Source: Nocardiopsis terrae (GTDB lineage: Bacteria; Actinomycetota; Actinomycetes; Streptosporangiales; Streptosporangiaceae). Taken from it: a stretch of DNA of 64,000 nucleotides. Positions 19,405-28,341 of this stretch are shown in pieces. Under the pieces are notes generated by a model. The model was not told the origin of the DNA and searched no databases. It was given only the letters and a program-made list of their open reading frames with translations. Position numbers and translations under genes: made by a program. The stretch lies in assembly GCF_014651695.1 (NCBI RefSeq), contig NZ_BMXJ01000001.1, positions 226,845 through 290,844 on the forward strand, written 5' to 3'. Every line of letters starts with the position of its first letter. Position 1 is the stretch's first letter.

Positions 19405-20673
19405 GTGAACCCGGCCCGATCGTTCGTCGCCCTGACGATGAGCTCTCTGCTCCTGCTTCCGCTGGGGACCGCGGCCGCCTCACCGGCCTTCGCGGCCCCG
19501 CACGAGGGCGTGGTCAGCGAACAGCCCGTCCAGTGGACCCCGCACGTCCTGGACGGGGCGGTCAAGGACATCCTCCGCCTCGGCGACACCGTGGTGGTGG
19601 CCGGGGACTTCGACCGCGTCTCCGATGCCGACGGAAGGCGCACCCACGACCGGCACAACCTGTTCGCGTTCAGGCACGGCAGCGGCGAGGTCCTCCCGGG
19701 CTTCACCCCGGCCGTGGACGGCACCGTCACCTCGCTGGCGGCGGGGCCCGACGGGACGGTGGTCATCGGCGGCGGCTTCGAGCGGGTCAACGGTGCGGAC
19801 AGCCGGGGCGTCGCACGGATCGACACGGCCACCGGGAGGGCCGTCAGGGGGTTCGACGCCTCGGTGGACAGCGGGAAGGTGCACCGGCTCACCGGCGGCG
19901 GGGACCACGTCTACCTCGGCGGGGACTTCTCCGGGGTCAACGGCCAACGGCGCACCGGGCTGGCCCGGATCGACACCGCCACCGGGCGGGTCGACCCGGA
20001 CTTCGCCCCGACCCTCGCCGAGCAGCGCCGCGGCAGCCTGCGCGTCCAGGAGCTCGCGCTGAGCCCGGACGGGAAACGGCTCGCCATCAACGGAACCTTC
20101 ACCGAGGTGGAGGGGCTGGACCGCTACCAGATCGCCCTGATCGACACCGCGACCGCGGCCCCCACGGCCTGGTCGACCTCCGCCTACGAGGCGTCCTGCG
20201 ACTACTCGGCGATGCACACGTACATGCGGCAGATGGCGTTCTCCCCCGACGGCTCCTACTTCGTGGTGGTGACCGCGGGCGGCCCGAAGATGAAACCCGG
20301 CCTGTGCAAGGCAACGGCCCGGTTCGAGAACAGCGACACCGCGGACTCCGAGCCCACCTGGACCAACCTGACCGGCGGGGACTCGCTGTACTCGGTCGAG
20401 GTCACCTCGTCGGCCGTCTACGTGGGCGGCCACCAGCGCTGGATGGACAACGAGCAGGGCGCCCTGAACCCGGGCCCCGGGTCGGTGGCCCGGGAGGGCG
20501 TCGCCGCGGTGGACCCCGGCACGGGGCGGGCCCTGCCCTGGAACCCGGGGCGCTCCCGCGGCCACGGCGTGGAGGCGCTGCACGCGACCTCCGACGGCCT
20601 CTACGTGGGCAGCGACACCGAGCGCCTCGCCGACGAGTACCACGCGCGCCTGGGGATGTTCCCGGCCCCGTGA
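19405..20673 (+). CDS. Secreted beta-propeller (delta-60 repeat type) protein
   Basis: Secreted protein of 422 residues with a clear signal peptide (LTMSSLLLLPLGTAAASPAF, cleavage near AFA-A, about residue 31). The body has repeated blade motifs: VVIGGGFERVNGADSRGVAR followed by IDTATG, then VYLGGDFSGVNGQRRTGLAR followed by IDTATG, and further degenerate copies to the C-terminus. This matches the delta-60/DUF5122 propeller repeat. No catalytic signature is seen, so the role is unknown; binding or adhesion outside the cell is plausible. GTG start preceded by GAGGAG 6 bases away. Confidence 0.75.
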   Translation: MNPARSFVALTMSSLLLLPLGTAAASPAFAAPHEGVVSEQPVQWTPHVLDGAVKDILRLGDTVVVAGDFDRVSDADGRRTHDRHNLFAFRHGSGEVLPGFTPAVDGTVTSLAAGPDGTVVIGGGFERVNGADSRGVARIDTATGRAVRGFDASVDSGKVHRLTGGGDHVYLGGDFSGVNGQRRTGLARIDTATGRVDPDFAPTLAEQRRGSLRVQELALSPDGKRLAINGTFTEVEGLDRYQIALIDTATAAPTAWSTSAYEASCDYSAMHTYMRQMAFSPDGSYFVVVTAGGPKMKPGLCKATARFENSDTADSEPTWTNLTGGDSLYSVEVTSSAVYVGGHQRWMDNEQGALNPGPGSVAREGVAAVDPGTGRALPWNPGRSRGHGVEALHATSDGLYVGSDTERLADEYHARLGMFPAP

Positions 20674-20675
20674 GG

Positions 20676-20704
20676 CCCTCCCGGCCGGACCGGGGCCGGG
20701 AGGG
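20676..20704. terminator. Terminator between convergent genes
   Basis: 11-base perfect stem (CCCTCCCGGCC and its complement) with a 7-base loop, 3 bases past the propeller gene stop and 34 bases past the DUF4229 gene stop; likely serves both. Confidence 0.8.
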
Positions 20705-20737
20705 GCGGCTCCGCGGAAAGCGGGGCCTGCCCGTCCG

Positions 20738-21103
20738 TCAGTTCCTGGCCTCGGCGGCCCCGGTACCCTCCGCGGCAGCGGCCCCGGCGCCCTCGGCGGG
20801 GGCGGCCTCGGACCCCTCCGCCCCCCGGGCCTCCAGGAGCTCGTCCTGGATCTCGTCCTCGCGGGCGGCACCTCCGGAGAGCCGGGTGCCCACCGCCCTG
20901 TCCTGGCGCTTCTTCGACCAGTCGACGACCGACGCCGACATCTGGTCGCGCCACTTCGAGAGCAGGACGTAGGAGGCGAGGCCGCTGACCACCCACGCGA
21001 GGATCAGCGCGACCCACGACCTCGCGCCGAAGAGGTAGACGACTCCGAAGGCGCCCGCGAACAGCGCCAGGCGGGCGGCGGTGTAGGTCAGCCAGCTACG
21101 CAT
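20738..21103 (-). CDS. DUF4229 membrane protein
   Basis: Small membrane protein of 121 residues. Two helices occupy about residues 8-27 and 29-49 (LALFAGAFGVVYLF, VALILAWVVSGLASYVLL), followed by SKWRDQMSASVVDWSKKRQD, which is characteristic of DUF4229 proteins. The C-terminal third is an Ala/Glu/Gly-rich disordered tail. Function unknown. The ATG at 21103 has GAGG 7 bases upstream; an in-frame TTG lies one codon earlier. Confidence 0.8.
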   Translation of the reverse strand: MRSWLTYTAARLALFAGAFGVVYLFGARSWVALILAWVVSGLASYVLLSKWRDQMSASVVDWSKKRQDRAVGTRLSGGAAREDEIQDELLEARGAEGSEAAPAEGAGAAAAEGTGAAEARN

Positions 21104-21522
21104 CAAAAAGCCTCACAACAGACGATTACCTGCACTAGATTGGTCGGCGCACCCGCCCGCGCATGATCACGCATGTGGTCGGCCGAGTCGCACGACCACG
21201 GTCGAAGGGATGGCGTTCCGCATCAGGCAGCCCTTACCTCCAGGTTAAGGGTGTGCCTCCGTCGGCGCGCACCAGGGCGGGGTGTGTTCCACCGCAGGCC
21301 GGACCGGGCGTGATCGTCATCGGATTCGGATAGTCATGGGATGTTTCCAATCCCGACAGCAGGGCCCGAACATCACGTTCCGATCACATATCTCCCACTC
21401 CTCCCCCCAGCGGAGCAATTTCTCCGAAAACTAGGGAGGAAACGGACCAACTCGTGCACACTAGGGGATCAAACGCCCGCCGCCCCCTCAGTCCAGGCGG
21501 GCACGATTGGGGGAATGTGAAG
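21104..21522. other. Divergent promoter region, DUF4229 gene / BldC-like gene
   Basis: About 419 bases with no credible gene. It contains a dyad at 21231-21251 and an A/T-richer part at 21310-21440 that is the likely promoter of the BldC-like gene. No known operator was recognised with confidence. Confidence 0.6.
21231..21251. promoter_or_regulatory. Dyad of unknown specificity
   Basis: CCCTTACCT-CC-AGGTTAAGGG, near-perfect 9-10 base arms with one bulged T. It lies between divergent genes and looks like a dimeric regulator site. The family is unknown. Confidence 0.4.
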
Positions 21523-21717
21523 GTGGAACGAGCAAGCGAACGCCTGTTGACCCCCGGGGAAGTGGCCTCACTCTTCCGGGTTGATCCCAAGACCGTCACC
21601 CGCTGGGCCGCCTCCGGGCGAATCAGCAGCATTCGGACGCCCGGCGGCCACCGCCGTTTCCGGGAGTCCGAGGTACGCGCCCTCCTGCTCGGAGAGCCGA
21701 GCGAGAGTACCCCCTGA
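21523..21717 (+). CDS. BldC-like small MerR-type DNA-binding protein
   Basis: Compact regulator of 64 residues that is nearly all winged helix-turn-helix: LLTPGEVASLFRVDPKTVTR, WAASGRISSI and RTPGGHRRFRESEVRALLLG. This is the BldC pattern (DNA-binding head of MerR without an effector domain), known in Streptomyces to control the onset of development. The frame is open back to 21454. GTG 21523 has GGGGGA 8 bases upstream and is preferred; GTG 21517 is too close to it. It may be a paralogue rather than bldC itself. Confidence 0.8.
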   Translation: MERASERLLTPGEVASLFRVDPKTVTRWAASGRISSIRTPGGHRRFRESEVRALLLGEPSESTP

Positions 21718-21835
21718 CCGACCGGCGTCCGACACGCCCCCGACGGCCCCGGACCCGACGATCCGCGCGGTCTCCCGCACCTCTGGGCAGGCGCACCCGG
21801 CTGTGCGGAGTCGACAGCAAGAGTAGGCTGGAAGC

Positions 21836-22186
21836 ATGGTGTGGCTCGGTGGCCTGATCACGCTCGTATCGATCGTTCTGTGGGTGTACGCGTTCTTCGA
21901 CGCGTTGACCACCCCTGCCCAGGAGGCTCGGAACCTTCCGAAGGTCCTGTGGCTGGTCGTCATCGCACTGTTCATGCCCGTCGGCTCGATCCTGTGGCTC
22001 TTCCTCGGCCGTCCGCGCAGGCCCGCCTCCGTTGGTGGCACGCCCTCTCCGGAGCAGGCCGCGTCCGTGGACGACCTCGACCCGTCAGACTTCGCCAAGC
22101 CCTCGGACAGCCCGCACCCGCTCGGCCCCGACGACGATCCGGAGTTCCTCCGACGCCTGAACCGTCGGATCGACCCGGAGGAGTAG
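21836..22186 (+). CDS. PLDc_N-domain membrane protein
   Basis: Membrane protein of 116 residues with two helices (LITLVSIVLWVYAFFDAL and LPKVLWLVVIALFMPVGSIL) flanking a short loop, then IGSxLWLFLGRP-like sequence (SILWLFLGRPRRP), the hallmark of the PLDc_N (phospholipase D-nuclease N-terminal) module. There is no nuclease domain. The C-terminal 55 residues are acidic and disordered. Widespread in actinobacteria; function unknown. ATG start with GGAAG just upstream. Confidence 0.8.
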   Translation: MVWLGGLITLVSIVLWVYAFFDALTTPAQEARNLPKVLWLVVIALFMPVGSILWLFLGRPRRPASVGGTPSPEQAASVDDLDPSDFAKPSDSPHPLGPDDDPEFLRRLNRRIDPEE

Positions 22187-22239
22187 TCCACGCGGTACCG
22201 CCGAACGGCATCTGCTGAAGGGCTTCGCAAACAACAGAC

Positions 22240-22273
22240 GGTGGGGCCGTACCCGGGCGGGTACGGCCCCACC
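22240..22273. terminator. Bidirectional terminator
   Basis: 15-base perfect stem (GGTGGGGCCGTACCC and complement) with a GGGC loop between the convergent PLDc_N gene and pectate lyase gene. Confidence 0.9.
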
Positions 22274-22328
22274 GCCGTTCCCGGGCGGGACCCTTGGAGT
22301 CGGGGGCGCCCGGCCGCCGGACCGGGGG

Positions 22329-23645
22329 CTACAGGAGCCCGGCCCCCACCGACCGGGGCAGCCCCCGGACCGCGTGCACCGGCTCCACCTCGTCCACCAG
22401 CTGCGGCACCCAGGTCAGTCCGGTCCCGAGCTGGTCGTCCGGCCGGAGGGCGTTGTGCTCGGCGACCAGGTCGACCGGGGTGAGCCGTCCGGACCCCTCG
22501 GTCAGCAGGACGTTCCCGTGCTCCACGATGTCGGTGCCGCCCCAGTTGCGCAGCAGCTCACCGGCCCCGATCCCGTCGTGGAGGTCGAAGAGGTTGTTCT
22601 CCGCGTACAGGTGCGACTCCTTTCCCACCCCCAGGCTGTAGCCGAAGTGCTCCGGGTCCCGGACCGTGTAGTAGTTGTTGTGCACGTGTACCTGGCCGTA
22701 GCGCACACGCGGCGCCCGCTCCCCCAGGCCGTCGAAGTGGTTGTGGCGCCAGGTCACCCGCAGGTAGCCCCGGTCGGTCGTACGGCCGTCGCTGTTGCCC
22801 AGCAGCATCGCCTTGTCCCGACCCTCGAAGTGGTTCCGGGAGACCGTGACGAGGTCGGTGGCCCGCACGATGTCGAGCAGGCCGTCGTGCACCTCGTACT
22901 TGCGGCCGAAGTACTCGGGAAGTTCGCTGCCGGGGTTGTCGCCGTCGTCGAAGGTGTTGTGGTCCACCCACACGTTGGTGGATCCGGAGACCTCGACCTG
23001 GTCGTACTCGGAGTTCCAGTTGCCGCCGCCCCCGTCGCCCGGGTCCCAGCCGGGGAAGCAGTCGTGAGCGTCGGAGAAGGTGAGGTTGCGCAGGATGACG
23101 TTGTCCGCGTTGTGGACCCGCAGGTTCATCCCGGTGATGGTGGCGTCGTCCCCCACCCCCACGATGGTGGTGTTGGAACCGACCGCGACCCGGATCTGTT
23201 CGGCCTGGACGGCCGACGAGGCGGCCCGGGCCTCCTCCAGCGGGCCCTCGGGGTCCCTCCAGCCCCAGGTGTCCGGGTCGTACTCGGCGAGGTAGTCCTC
23301 CTGGGTGTAACCGTCCACCGCGTAGTCCTCACAGCTCAGGGCTGTCCCGTCCGGGGCGGTGTTGGCGTCGATGACGCCCTCGACGTAGACGATCACCGGG
23401 GTGTCCCCGTCCCGCTCACCCACCGCCGCGCGGAACTCCGCCAGGGTGGAGACCCGGTGGACGTTCTCCGGGGACGCCTCGGAACCGCCGGTCGTCCCGT
23501 TGCCCGCCGACCCCCAGCCGTCGCCCTCGGACAGGGTCTGGCGGCCGATGCCGCGGGGGTCGTCGACGGGGTCCGCCGCGGCCGGGGCGGCGGTGGTGGC
23601 GACCAGTGCGGCCGCCAGGGCCAGAGGTGGGACGAACCTTCGCAT
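22329..23645 (-). CDS. Secreted pectate lyase (polysaccharide lyase family 1)
   Basis: Extracellular lyase that cleaves polygalacturonate by beta-elimination, 438 residues. Signal peptide RRFVPPLALAAALVATTAAP, cleaved near AAA-D. Parallel beta-helix signatures are present: VWVDHNTFDDG (calcium-binding region), LVTVSRNHFEGRDKAMLLGN, and LRVTWRHNHFDGLGERAPRV followed by RYGQVHVHNNYY, which contains the catalytic arginine region. ATG 23645 has AAGGAG 8 bases upstream; the frame extends further to 23711 without support. A divergent LacI repressor and a LacI operator lie upstream. Confidence 0.93.
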   Translation of the reverse strand: MRRFVPPLALAAALVATTAAPAAADPVDDPRGIGRQTLSEGDGWGSAGNGTTGGSEASPENVHRVSTLAEFRAAVGERDGDTPVIVYVEGVIDANTAPDGTALSCEDYAVDGYTQEDYLAEYDPDTWGWRDPEGPLEEARAASSAVQAEQIRVAVGSNTTIVGVGDDATITGMNLRVHNADNVILRNLTFSDAHDCFPGWDPGDGGGGNWNSEYDQVEVSGSTNVWVDHNTFDDGDNPGSELPEYFGRKYEVHDGLLDIVRATDLVTVSRNHFEGRDKAMLLGNSDGRTTDRGYLRVTWRHNHFDGLGERAPRVRYGQVHVHNNYYTVRDPEHFGYSLGVGKESHLYAENNLFDLHDGIGAGELLRNWGGTDIVEHGNVLLTEGSGRLTPVDLVAEHNALRPDDQLGTGLTWVPQLVDEVEPVHAVRGLPRSVGAGLL

Positions 23646-23682
23646 CTGTCTGCTCCTTGGTCGGGGGTCCTGAGCACATACC

Positions 23683-23696
23683 TGCAAACGTTTGCA
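23683..23696. promoter_or_regulatory. LacI-family operator
   Basis: TGCAAACGTTTGCA, a perfect 14-base palindrome with the AACGTT centre typical of LacI-family sites. It starts next to the proposed -10 of the pectate lyase promoter, a repressing position. Confidence 0.85.
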
Positions 23697-23727
23697 AGTA
23701 TCTCTCCGCATTTGTCACCCCCGTCAA
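23697..23727 (-). promoter_or_regulatory. Putative pectate lyase promoter
   Basis: Minus-strand -35 TTGACG (23727-23722) and -10 GATACT (23702-23697) with a 19-base spacer, abutting the LacI operator. Spacing is slightly long. Confidence 0.5.
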
Positions 23728-23824
23728 CCCTCTTTCAGCCGCGTTTCGACTGGAAAAGAAGGAAAAACAGTCGTTGAGCCAGCAGGAATGACAAACAGGA
23801 CGTATGTCGACCGGGCTGACATCC

Positions 23825-23838
23825 GACAAACGATTGCC
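23825..23838. promoter_or_regulatory. Second, degenerate LacI-type operator
   Basis: GACAAACGATTGCC matches the 23683 operator at 10 of 14 positions and lies 45 bases before the repressor start, consistent with autoregulation. Confidence 0.45.
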
Positions 23839-23882
23839 GTATTGTCGAGGCAGCGAGAACAGTCGGCGGAACGGAGGCCCCG

Positions 23883-24878
23883 GTGGCCGTCACCATCAGG
23901 GACGTGGCCCGGGTGAGCGGGGTGCACGTCTCCACCGTCTCGCGCACCCTCTCCGCGGCCCACCTGGTCAGCCCGGACACCCGCGCCCGGGTGCTCGCGG
24001 CCGCGGACGCGCTCGGCTACCGGCCCAACCGCGCCGCCAGGGCCCTGTCCACCAGCAGGACCGGCAACCTCGGGCTGATCGTCGCCGACATCGCCAACCC
24101 CTTCTTCCCGCCGCTGGTCAAGTCCGCCCAGGCCCAGGCCAGGGAGCGCGACTACCACGTCTTCGTCGCCGACACCGACGAGCGGCCGGAGGTGGAGGAG
24201 GAACTGGTCCGGTCCATGGCCAAGCAGGTGGACGGTGTCCTGTTGGTCGCACCGCGGCTGGCCAACCGCGTCATCGCCGAACTCTCCCGCGAGCTCCCGC
24301 TGGTTGTCGTCAACCGACGGCTCCGCGGGGTCCCGGGGGTCCTGATGGACGTCGGTTCCGGTGCCCGACAGGCCCTCGATCACCTCCTCGGGCTGGGCCA
24401 CCGGGAGATCGCCCTGGCGACGGGGCCGCACACGGCCTGGACCAGTCGGGAGATCGAACGCGCCGCCGAGGGGCTCGCCGCCGAACGGGGGGTGCTCCTC
24501 CAGCGGATAGGCCCCAACCCGCCGACGGAGGAGGGCGGCCGGTCCGCCGCCGAGGAGGTCGCGGCCAGCGGGGCGAGTGCCGTGCTGGCCCACAACGACC
24601 TGATGGCCTTCGGTCTGGTGCGGCAGGCTGCCGGGCTGGGCCTGTCGGTACCCGGGGACCTGAGCGTGGTCGGCGTGGACAACAGCCACGTGGCCCAGTA
24701 CTGCAGTCCGGCCCTGACCACGGTGGAGATGCCGGTGTCGGCCGCCGGGCGCGGAGCCGTCGACCTGCTGCTCCAGGCCGTGGGGGCCGGGGACCCCCCC
24801 GGGACTGTCTCGTTGGAGACCGGTCTGGTCGTACGCGAGTCGACCGCGCCGCCCCGAGGGGTCGGCGCGGTCGACTGA
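23883..24878 (+). CDS. LacI-family transcriptional regulator
   Basis: Repressor of 331 residues. The N-terminal LacI helix-turn-helix and hinge are clear (TIRDVARVSGVHVSTVSRTL, YRPNRAARALSTSRTGNLGL), followed by a periplasmic-binding-protein-like sensor domain (IVADIANPFFPPLV; AVLAHNDLMAFGLVRQA; DLSVVGVDNS). It is divergent from the pectate lyase, so its ligand is probably a pectin-derived oligosaccharide. GTG start with GGAGG 6 bases upstream. The inducer is inferred from context only. Confidence 0.9.
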   Translation: MAVTIRDVARVSGVHVSTVSRTLSAAHLVSPDTRARVLAAADALGYRPNRAARALSTSRTGNLGLIVADIANPFFPPLVKSAQAQARERDYHVFVADTDERPEVEEELVRSMAKQVDGVLLVAPRLANRVIAELSRELPLVVVNRRLRGVPGVLMDVGSGARQALDHLLGLGHREIALATGPHTAWTSREIERAAEGLAAERGVLLQRIGPNPPTEEGGRSAAEEVAASGASAVLAHNDLMAFGLVRQAAGLGLSVPGDLSVVGVDNSHVAQYCSPALTTVEMPVSAAGRGAVDLLLQAVGAGDPPGTVSLETGLVVRESTAPPRGVGAVD

Positions 24879-24897
24879 GTCCGTGCGGCCCGGAGGA

Positions 24898-25893
24898 CTA
24901 CGCGTAGGAGTGCAGGCCGCTGAACATGTAGTTCACGGCGAAGAAGTTGAACATGACGGTCAGGAAACCGATCACGTTGATCCACGTCGCCTTCGGACCG
25001 CGCCATCCACCCGTGGCCCGGGCGTGCAGGTATGCGGCGTAGACCACCCAGGAGATGAAGGACCAGACCTCCTTGGGGTCCCAGCCCCAGAACCGGCCCC
25101 ATGCCTCGTCGGCCCAGATGGAACCGGCGATGACGCCGAAGGTCCACAGCGGGAAGGCGAACAGGATGAACCGGTGCGAGATGCGGTCGAGCAGCTCGGA
25201 GCTGGGCAGGCGACCGGCGATACCGGCGACCTTCTCTCCCAGGGCGCGCCTGGCCTCGGCCCGGTGCGCGACGAGATAGGTGACGCCCGTGACACCGGAG
25301 ACCATGAAGGCCCCGCCCGCGATGATCACGGCGGTCACGTGGATCGGGACCCAGTAGGAGTGGAGCGCGGGGATGAGCGGGCCCGGGTCGACGTACAGCC
25401 AGCGAACCCCGATGCCCAGCAGGAGCAGCACCGGGACGAGTACGAAGGCGCCGAGGAAGCGGGCCTGGTAGCGCCAGGAGGCGTAGAGCAGCGCGCCGAC
25501 GGCCACCAGGCACATCGCCACGACGAACTCGAACATGTTGCCCCAGGGCCAGCGGCCCGCGGCCAGCCCCCGGGTGACGACCTGCGCGACGCTGAACGCG
25601 AAGCCCAGCGCGGTCACGCCCAGGGCGATCCTGCCCAGAACGCTCTGGGAGGCCTGGGCCGTGCCCTCCGAGGTGCGGACCTCGACCTCGATGTCGCCGT
25701 CGTCGGCGTTCTCGACGGCCCCGGCGCCCACCGGCATGAGCCGGCCTGCCCTGAGCCTGGTGCGTCGTCCGTAGGCGGCCTCGATGGCGAAGAGGAACAG
25801 TGCGGCCGCGTACGCCACGATCATCGCGATGATCAACGTGTCACTGGCCGACGCCATCGTTTCGTCCACCGGTCCGGCGAGTGTGTACGTCAC
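24898..25893 (-). CDS. ccsB: Cytochrome c biogenesis protein CcsB (CcsA/ResC type)
   Basis: Integral membrane heme-handling protein of cytochrome c maturation system II, 331 residues with about eight helices. The tryptophan-rich heme loop GRFWGWDPKEVWSFISWVVY and histidines near VPIHVTAVIIAGGAF mark the family. Last gene of the operon; the GTG start overlaps the resB stop. With ResB it forms the synthase that moves heme outward and attaches it to apocytochrome c. Confidence 0.93.
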   Translation of the reverse strand: MTYTLAGPVDETMASASDTLIIAMIVAYAAALFLFAIEAAYGRRTRLRAGRLMPVGAGAVENADDGDIEVEVRTSEGTAQASQSVLGRIALGVTALGFAFSVAQVVTRGLAAGRWPWGNMFEFVVAMCLVAVGALLYASWRYQARFLGAFVLVPVLLLLGIGVRWLYVDPGPLIPALHSYWVPIHVTAVIIAGGAFMVSGVTGVTYLVAHRAEARRALGEKVAGIAGRLPSSELLDRISHRFILFAFPLWTFGVIAGSIWADEAWGRFWGWDPKEVWSFISWVVYAAYLHARATGGWRGPKATWINVIGFLTVMFNFFAVNYMFSGLHSYA

Positions 25894-27518
25894 CGGTCAC
25901 TCCCTCTTGTCGTCGACTCTGGCGGGTCGGATGGTGTGCGGGGGTTGTCGTCGGACTCGCTCCGGAGCCGTCCGGCAAGCTGTTTGGTGATCTCGTGGAA
26001 CTCGGAGTTGTCACCGGCCGCCTCGGTTTTGCCGAGCCCGGCCAGCTCCACCCGGGTGCGGCCGTCCGCTCCCCGCGTGGCGCGCACCCACACCCGGCGC
26101 GGGCGCACGAAGAGGGTGAGGAGCAGACCGGCCACGGCCGTGGTGGCCGCGCCCAGGGCGGGCAGCCGGGCCCCGTCCCGGTTGCTCTGGAGGGTGGCGT
26201 ACTGCTTGTAACCCTTGAAGGTGACCGAACCGGCCTCCTCGGGCAGTTCCCAGGTGTCGCCGACGGCCATCACGGGTGATTCGCCGAGCTCCTCCATCCC
26301 CGTGGTCCGGAGCTGGTAGACCGACTGCGGCTCGGACATCCCCAGGTCGCCCCGGTAGGCCTCCAGGGTCACCGCGGGGTTCTCCGGACCGGGGAAGGTC
26401 GAGGTCAGTTCGCCCTCGGCGTCCTCGGCGGCCGTGGGCAGGAAGACCCCGACGAAACCGATCTCCTCGCCGCCGGTGTCCGGGACCTTGATGACACCGT
26501 CGGAGGTGTAGCTCCTGGTCTCGCGGTGCAGGAACGGGACCGCCTGGTCGAAGACCACGTCGCCGTCGGCGTTGCGGACCTCGAACTCCGGGGCGTAGCC
26601 GTGCCCGAGCAGGTAGACCTGGACGCCGTCCACGCTCAGCGGGTGGTTCACCTCCAGTCTGTGCTGCCGCTCCGGCTCCCCGGGAGCCTCCGTGTAGGTG
26701 ACCTCGGCGACGTAGGACTCGGCCTGCCCGCGCAGGTCGCCCTCCTCGATGAAGCTGGCCTCGAAGCTGTCGAGGTGCATCGTGAAGGGCTCGAACTGGT
26801 CGGTGTCGGTCCAGTGGCCCGGGTAGACCGCGTCGTAGGACGGCAGCGTGTTGGCGAACCCGTCGCCCTCGACGATCAGCATGTTGCCGCGGTAGCCGAA
26901 GAACGCCCCGGCCGCGAGGGCCAGCAGCAGGGCGAGCAGGGCGAGGTGGAACAGCACGTTCCCGACCTCGCGAAGGTAGCCGGTCTCCGCGGAGACCGAG
27001 TCGCCGTACCGTTCGGTCCGGTACCCCCTGAGTACTCCGCCGACCCGCTCCAGCGCTGTCTCGGGTGAGGCGTCGGTGCTGAACCGGGCCACGTAGGGCA
27101 TCCGGCCGAGGTTGCGCGGGGTGGGCACCGGCCGCGCCCGGACCGCTTTGGCGTGCACGAGGGCGCGTGGGAGCACGCACCCGGCCAGGGAGACGAAGAG
27201 CAGCAGGTAGATCGCGCCGTACCAGGGCGAGGAGAAGACGTCGAAGAGGTAGAGGCGGTCCAGCCAGGGCGCCAGCTCCGGGTTCTCCCGGAAGTAGGCG
27301 TTCACCTCGTCGACGCTGACCACGTTCTGCGGCAGGATCGAGCCCGGGATCGCCCCCAGCGCCAGCAGGAAGAGCAGGATCAGGGCGGTGCGCATCGAGG
27401 TGAGGGTGCGCCAGACCCAGCGCGCCCAGCCGATGGCGCCCAGGCCCTTGGGCCGGTTCCCGGGGGGCTGCTGTCCCCCGGACGTGTTCTCCGAGTTCTC
27501 GGACGTGGTCGTGGTCAA
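25890..27518 (-). CDS. resB: Cytochrome c biogenesis protein ResB
   Basis: Membrane component of the system II cytochrome c synthase, 542 residues. Helices lie near residues 40-60 (ALILLFLLALGAIPGSILPQ), 95-115 and 190-205, followed by a large extracytoplasmic domain and a final helix near residue 465. The first codon appears to be TTG at 27518, one base after the ccdA stop; no ATG or GTG near it fits better. The C-terminal tail is hydrophilic. Confidence 0.92.
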   Translation of the reverse strand: MTTTTSENSENTSGGQQPPGNRPKGLGAIGWARWVWRTLTSMRTALILLFLLALGAIPGSILPQNVVSVDEVNAYFRENPELAPWLDRLYLFDVFSSPWYGAIYLLLFVSLAGCVLPRALVHAKAVRARPVPTPRNLGRMPYVARFSTDASPETALERVGGVLRGYRTERYGDSVSAETGYLREVGNVLFHLALLALLLALAAGAFFGYRGNMLIVEGDGFANTLPSYDAVYPGHWTDTDQFEPFTMHLDSFEASFIEEGDLRGQAESYVAEVTYTEAPGEPERQHRLEVNHPLSVDGVQVYLLGHGYAPEFEVRNADGDVVFDQAVPFLHRETRSYTSDGVIKVPDTGGEEIGFVGVFLPTAAEDAEGELTSTFPGPENPAVTLEAYRGDLGMSEPQSVYQLRTTGMEELGESPVMAVGDTWELPEEAGSVTFKGYKQYATLQSNRDGARLPALGAATTAVAGLLLTLFVRPRRVWVRATRGADGRTRVELAGLGKTEAAGDNSEFHEITKQLAGRLRSESDDNPRTPSDPPESTTRGSDR

Positions 27519-27519
27519 G

Positions 27520-28341
27520 TCAGATCACCGTCTGGAAGTTTGCGGCCCAGCCCTGCATGGCGGTGGTCATCTGCGTCCAGAGGCCGGTCACCATGGCGAG
27601 GCCGACCAGGACGAGCATGACACCGCCGAACACCGTGACCGTGCGGGTGTGGCGTTTGAGCCATCCGAACGCGTTCAACGCGCGCCGGTAGAGCAGCGAG
27701 GCGAGGATGAACGGCAGGCCCAGCCCGACGCAGTAGACGAGGGACAGGAGCATCCCCCGGCCCGCGCCCCCCTCGACGAAGGCGAGCGTCTGGACGGCGG
27801 CCAGGGTGGGACCGATGCACGGGGTCCAGCCCAGGCCGAAGAGGACACCGAGCAGGGGCGCCCCGGCCAGCCCGGCGCGGGGCAGGCGGTGGAAACGGAA
27901 CTCGCGGCCGAACCCCGGCAGGAGGCCCATGAAGGCCAGGCCGAGGACGACGGTGAGCGCACCGAGCACCCGGGTGACGGGGTCGGTGTAGTCCATGAGG
28001 AGGTCGCCGAGCCAGCCGATGAACCCGCCGACCGCGACGAAGACGAAGCTGAAGCCCGCGATGAACAGGACGCTGCCGGTGACCATCGTCCACCGGCGCT
28101 GCGCGAGCTCGGCGTCGATGTCGGCGACCGTACGGGTGGCCGCGGCACCGCCCCCTCCGGCCGCGGTGCTCTCCTCCCGTTCCCGGACCTGGGTCCCGCT
28201 CATGCCGGACACGTACGACAGGTAGCCGGGGACGAGCGGGAGCACGCAGGGGGAGAGGAAGGAGACCAGTCCGGCGGCGAGGGCGAGGGGCGCGGCGAGG
28301 AGGAGGGAGCCGGTCAGGACGGTGGTGCCGATCGGGTCCAT
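27520..28341 (-). CDS. ccdA: Cytochrome c biogenesis / thiol-disulfide transporter CcdA
   Basis: Six-helix membrane protein of 273 residues that passes reducing power from cytoplasmic thioredoxin to the outside. Both redox cysteines sit in the family motifs [20 protein letters not shown] and [19 protein letters not shown] hydrophilic loop rich in Gly and Ala (about residues 50-75) is inserted after the first helix. ATG 28341 overlaps the upstream stop as ATGA; the longer frame to 28839 overlaps the resA-like gene and is rejected. Confidence 0.94.
   Translation of the reverse strand: MDPIGTTVLTGSLLLAAPLALAAGLVSFLSPCVLPLVPGYLSYVSGMSGTQVREREESTAAGGGGAAATRTVADIDAELAQRRWTMVTGSVLFIAGFSFVFVAVGGFIGWLGDLLMDYTDPVTRVLGALTVVLGLAFMGLLPGFGREFRFHRLPRAGLAGAPLLGVLFGLGWTPCIGPTLAAVQTLAFVEGGAGRGMLLSLVYCVGLGLPFILASLLYRRALNAFGWLKRHTRTVTVFGGVMLVLVGLAMVTGLWTQMTTAMQGWAANFQTVI

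Noticed and set aside
21366..21384. SOS (LexA) box candidate GAAC-ATCAC-GTTC
   Set aside because: The spacing is one base too long for the actinobacterial LexA site and the flanking gene is not a repair gene.
21523..22186. PLDc_N gene as a phospholipase D
   Set aside because: Only the two-helix N-terminal module is present; the HKD catalytic motifs are missing.
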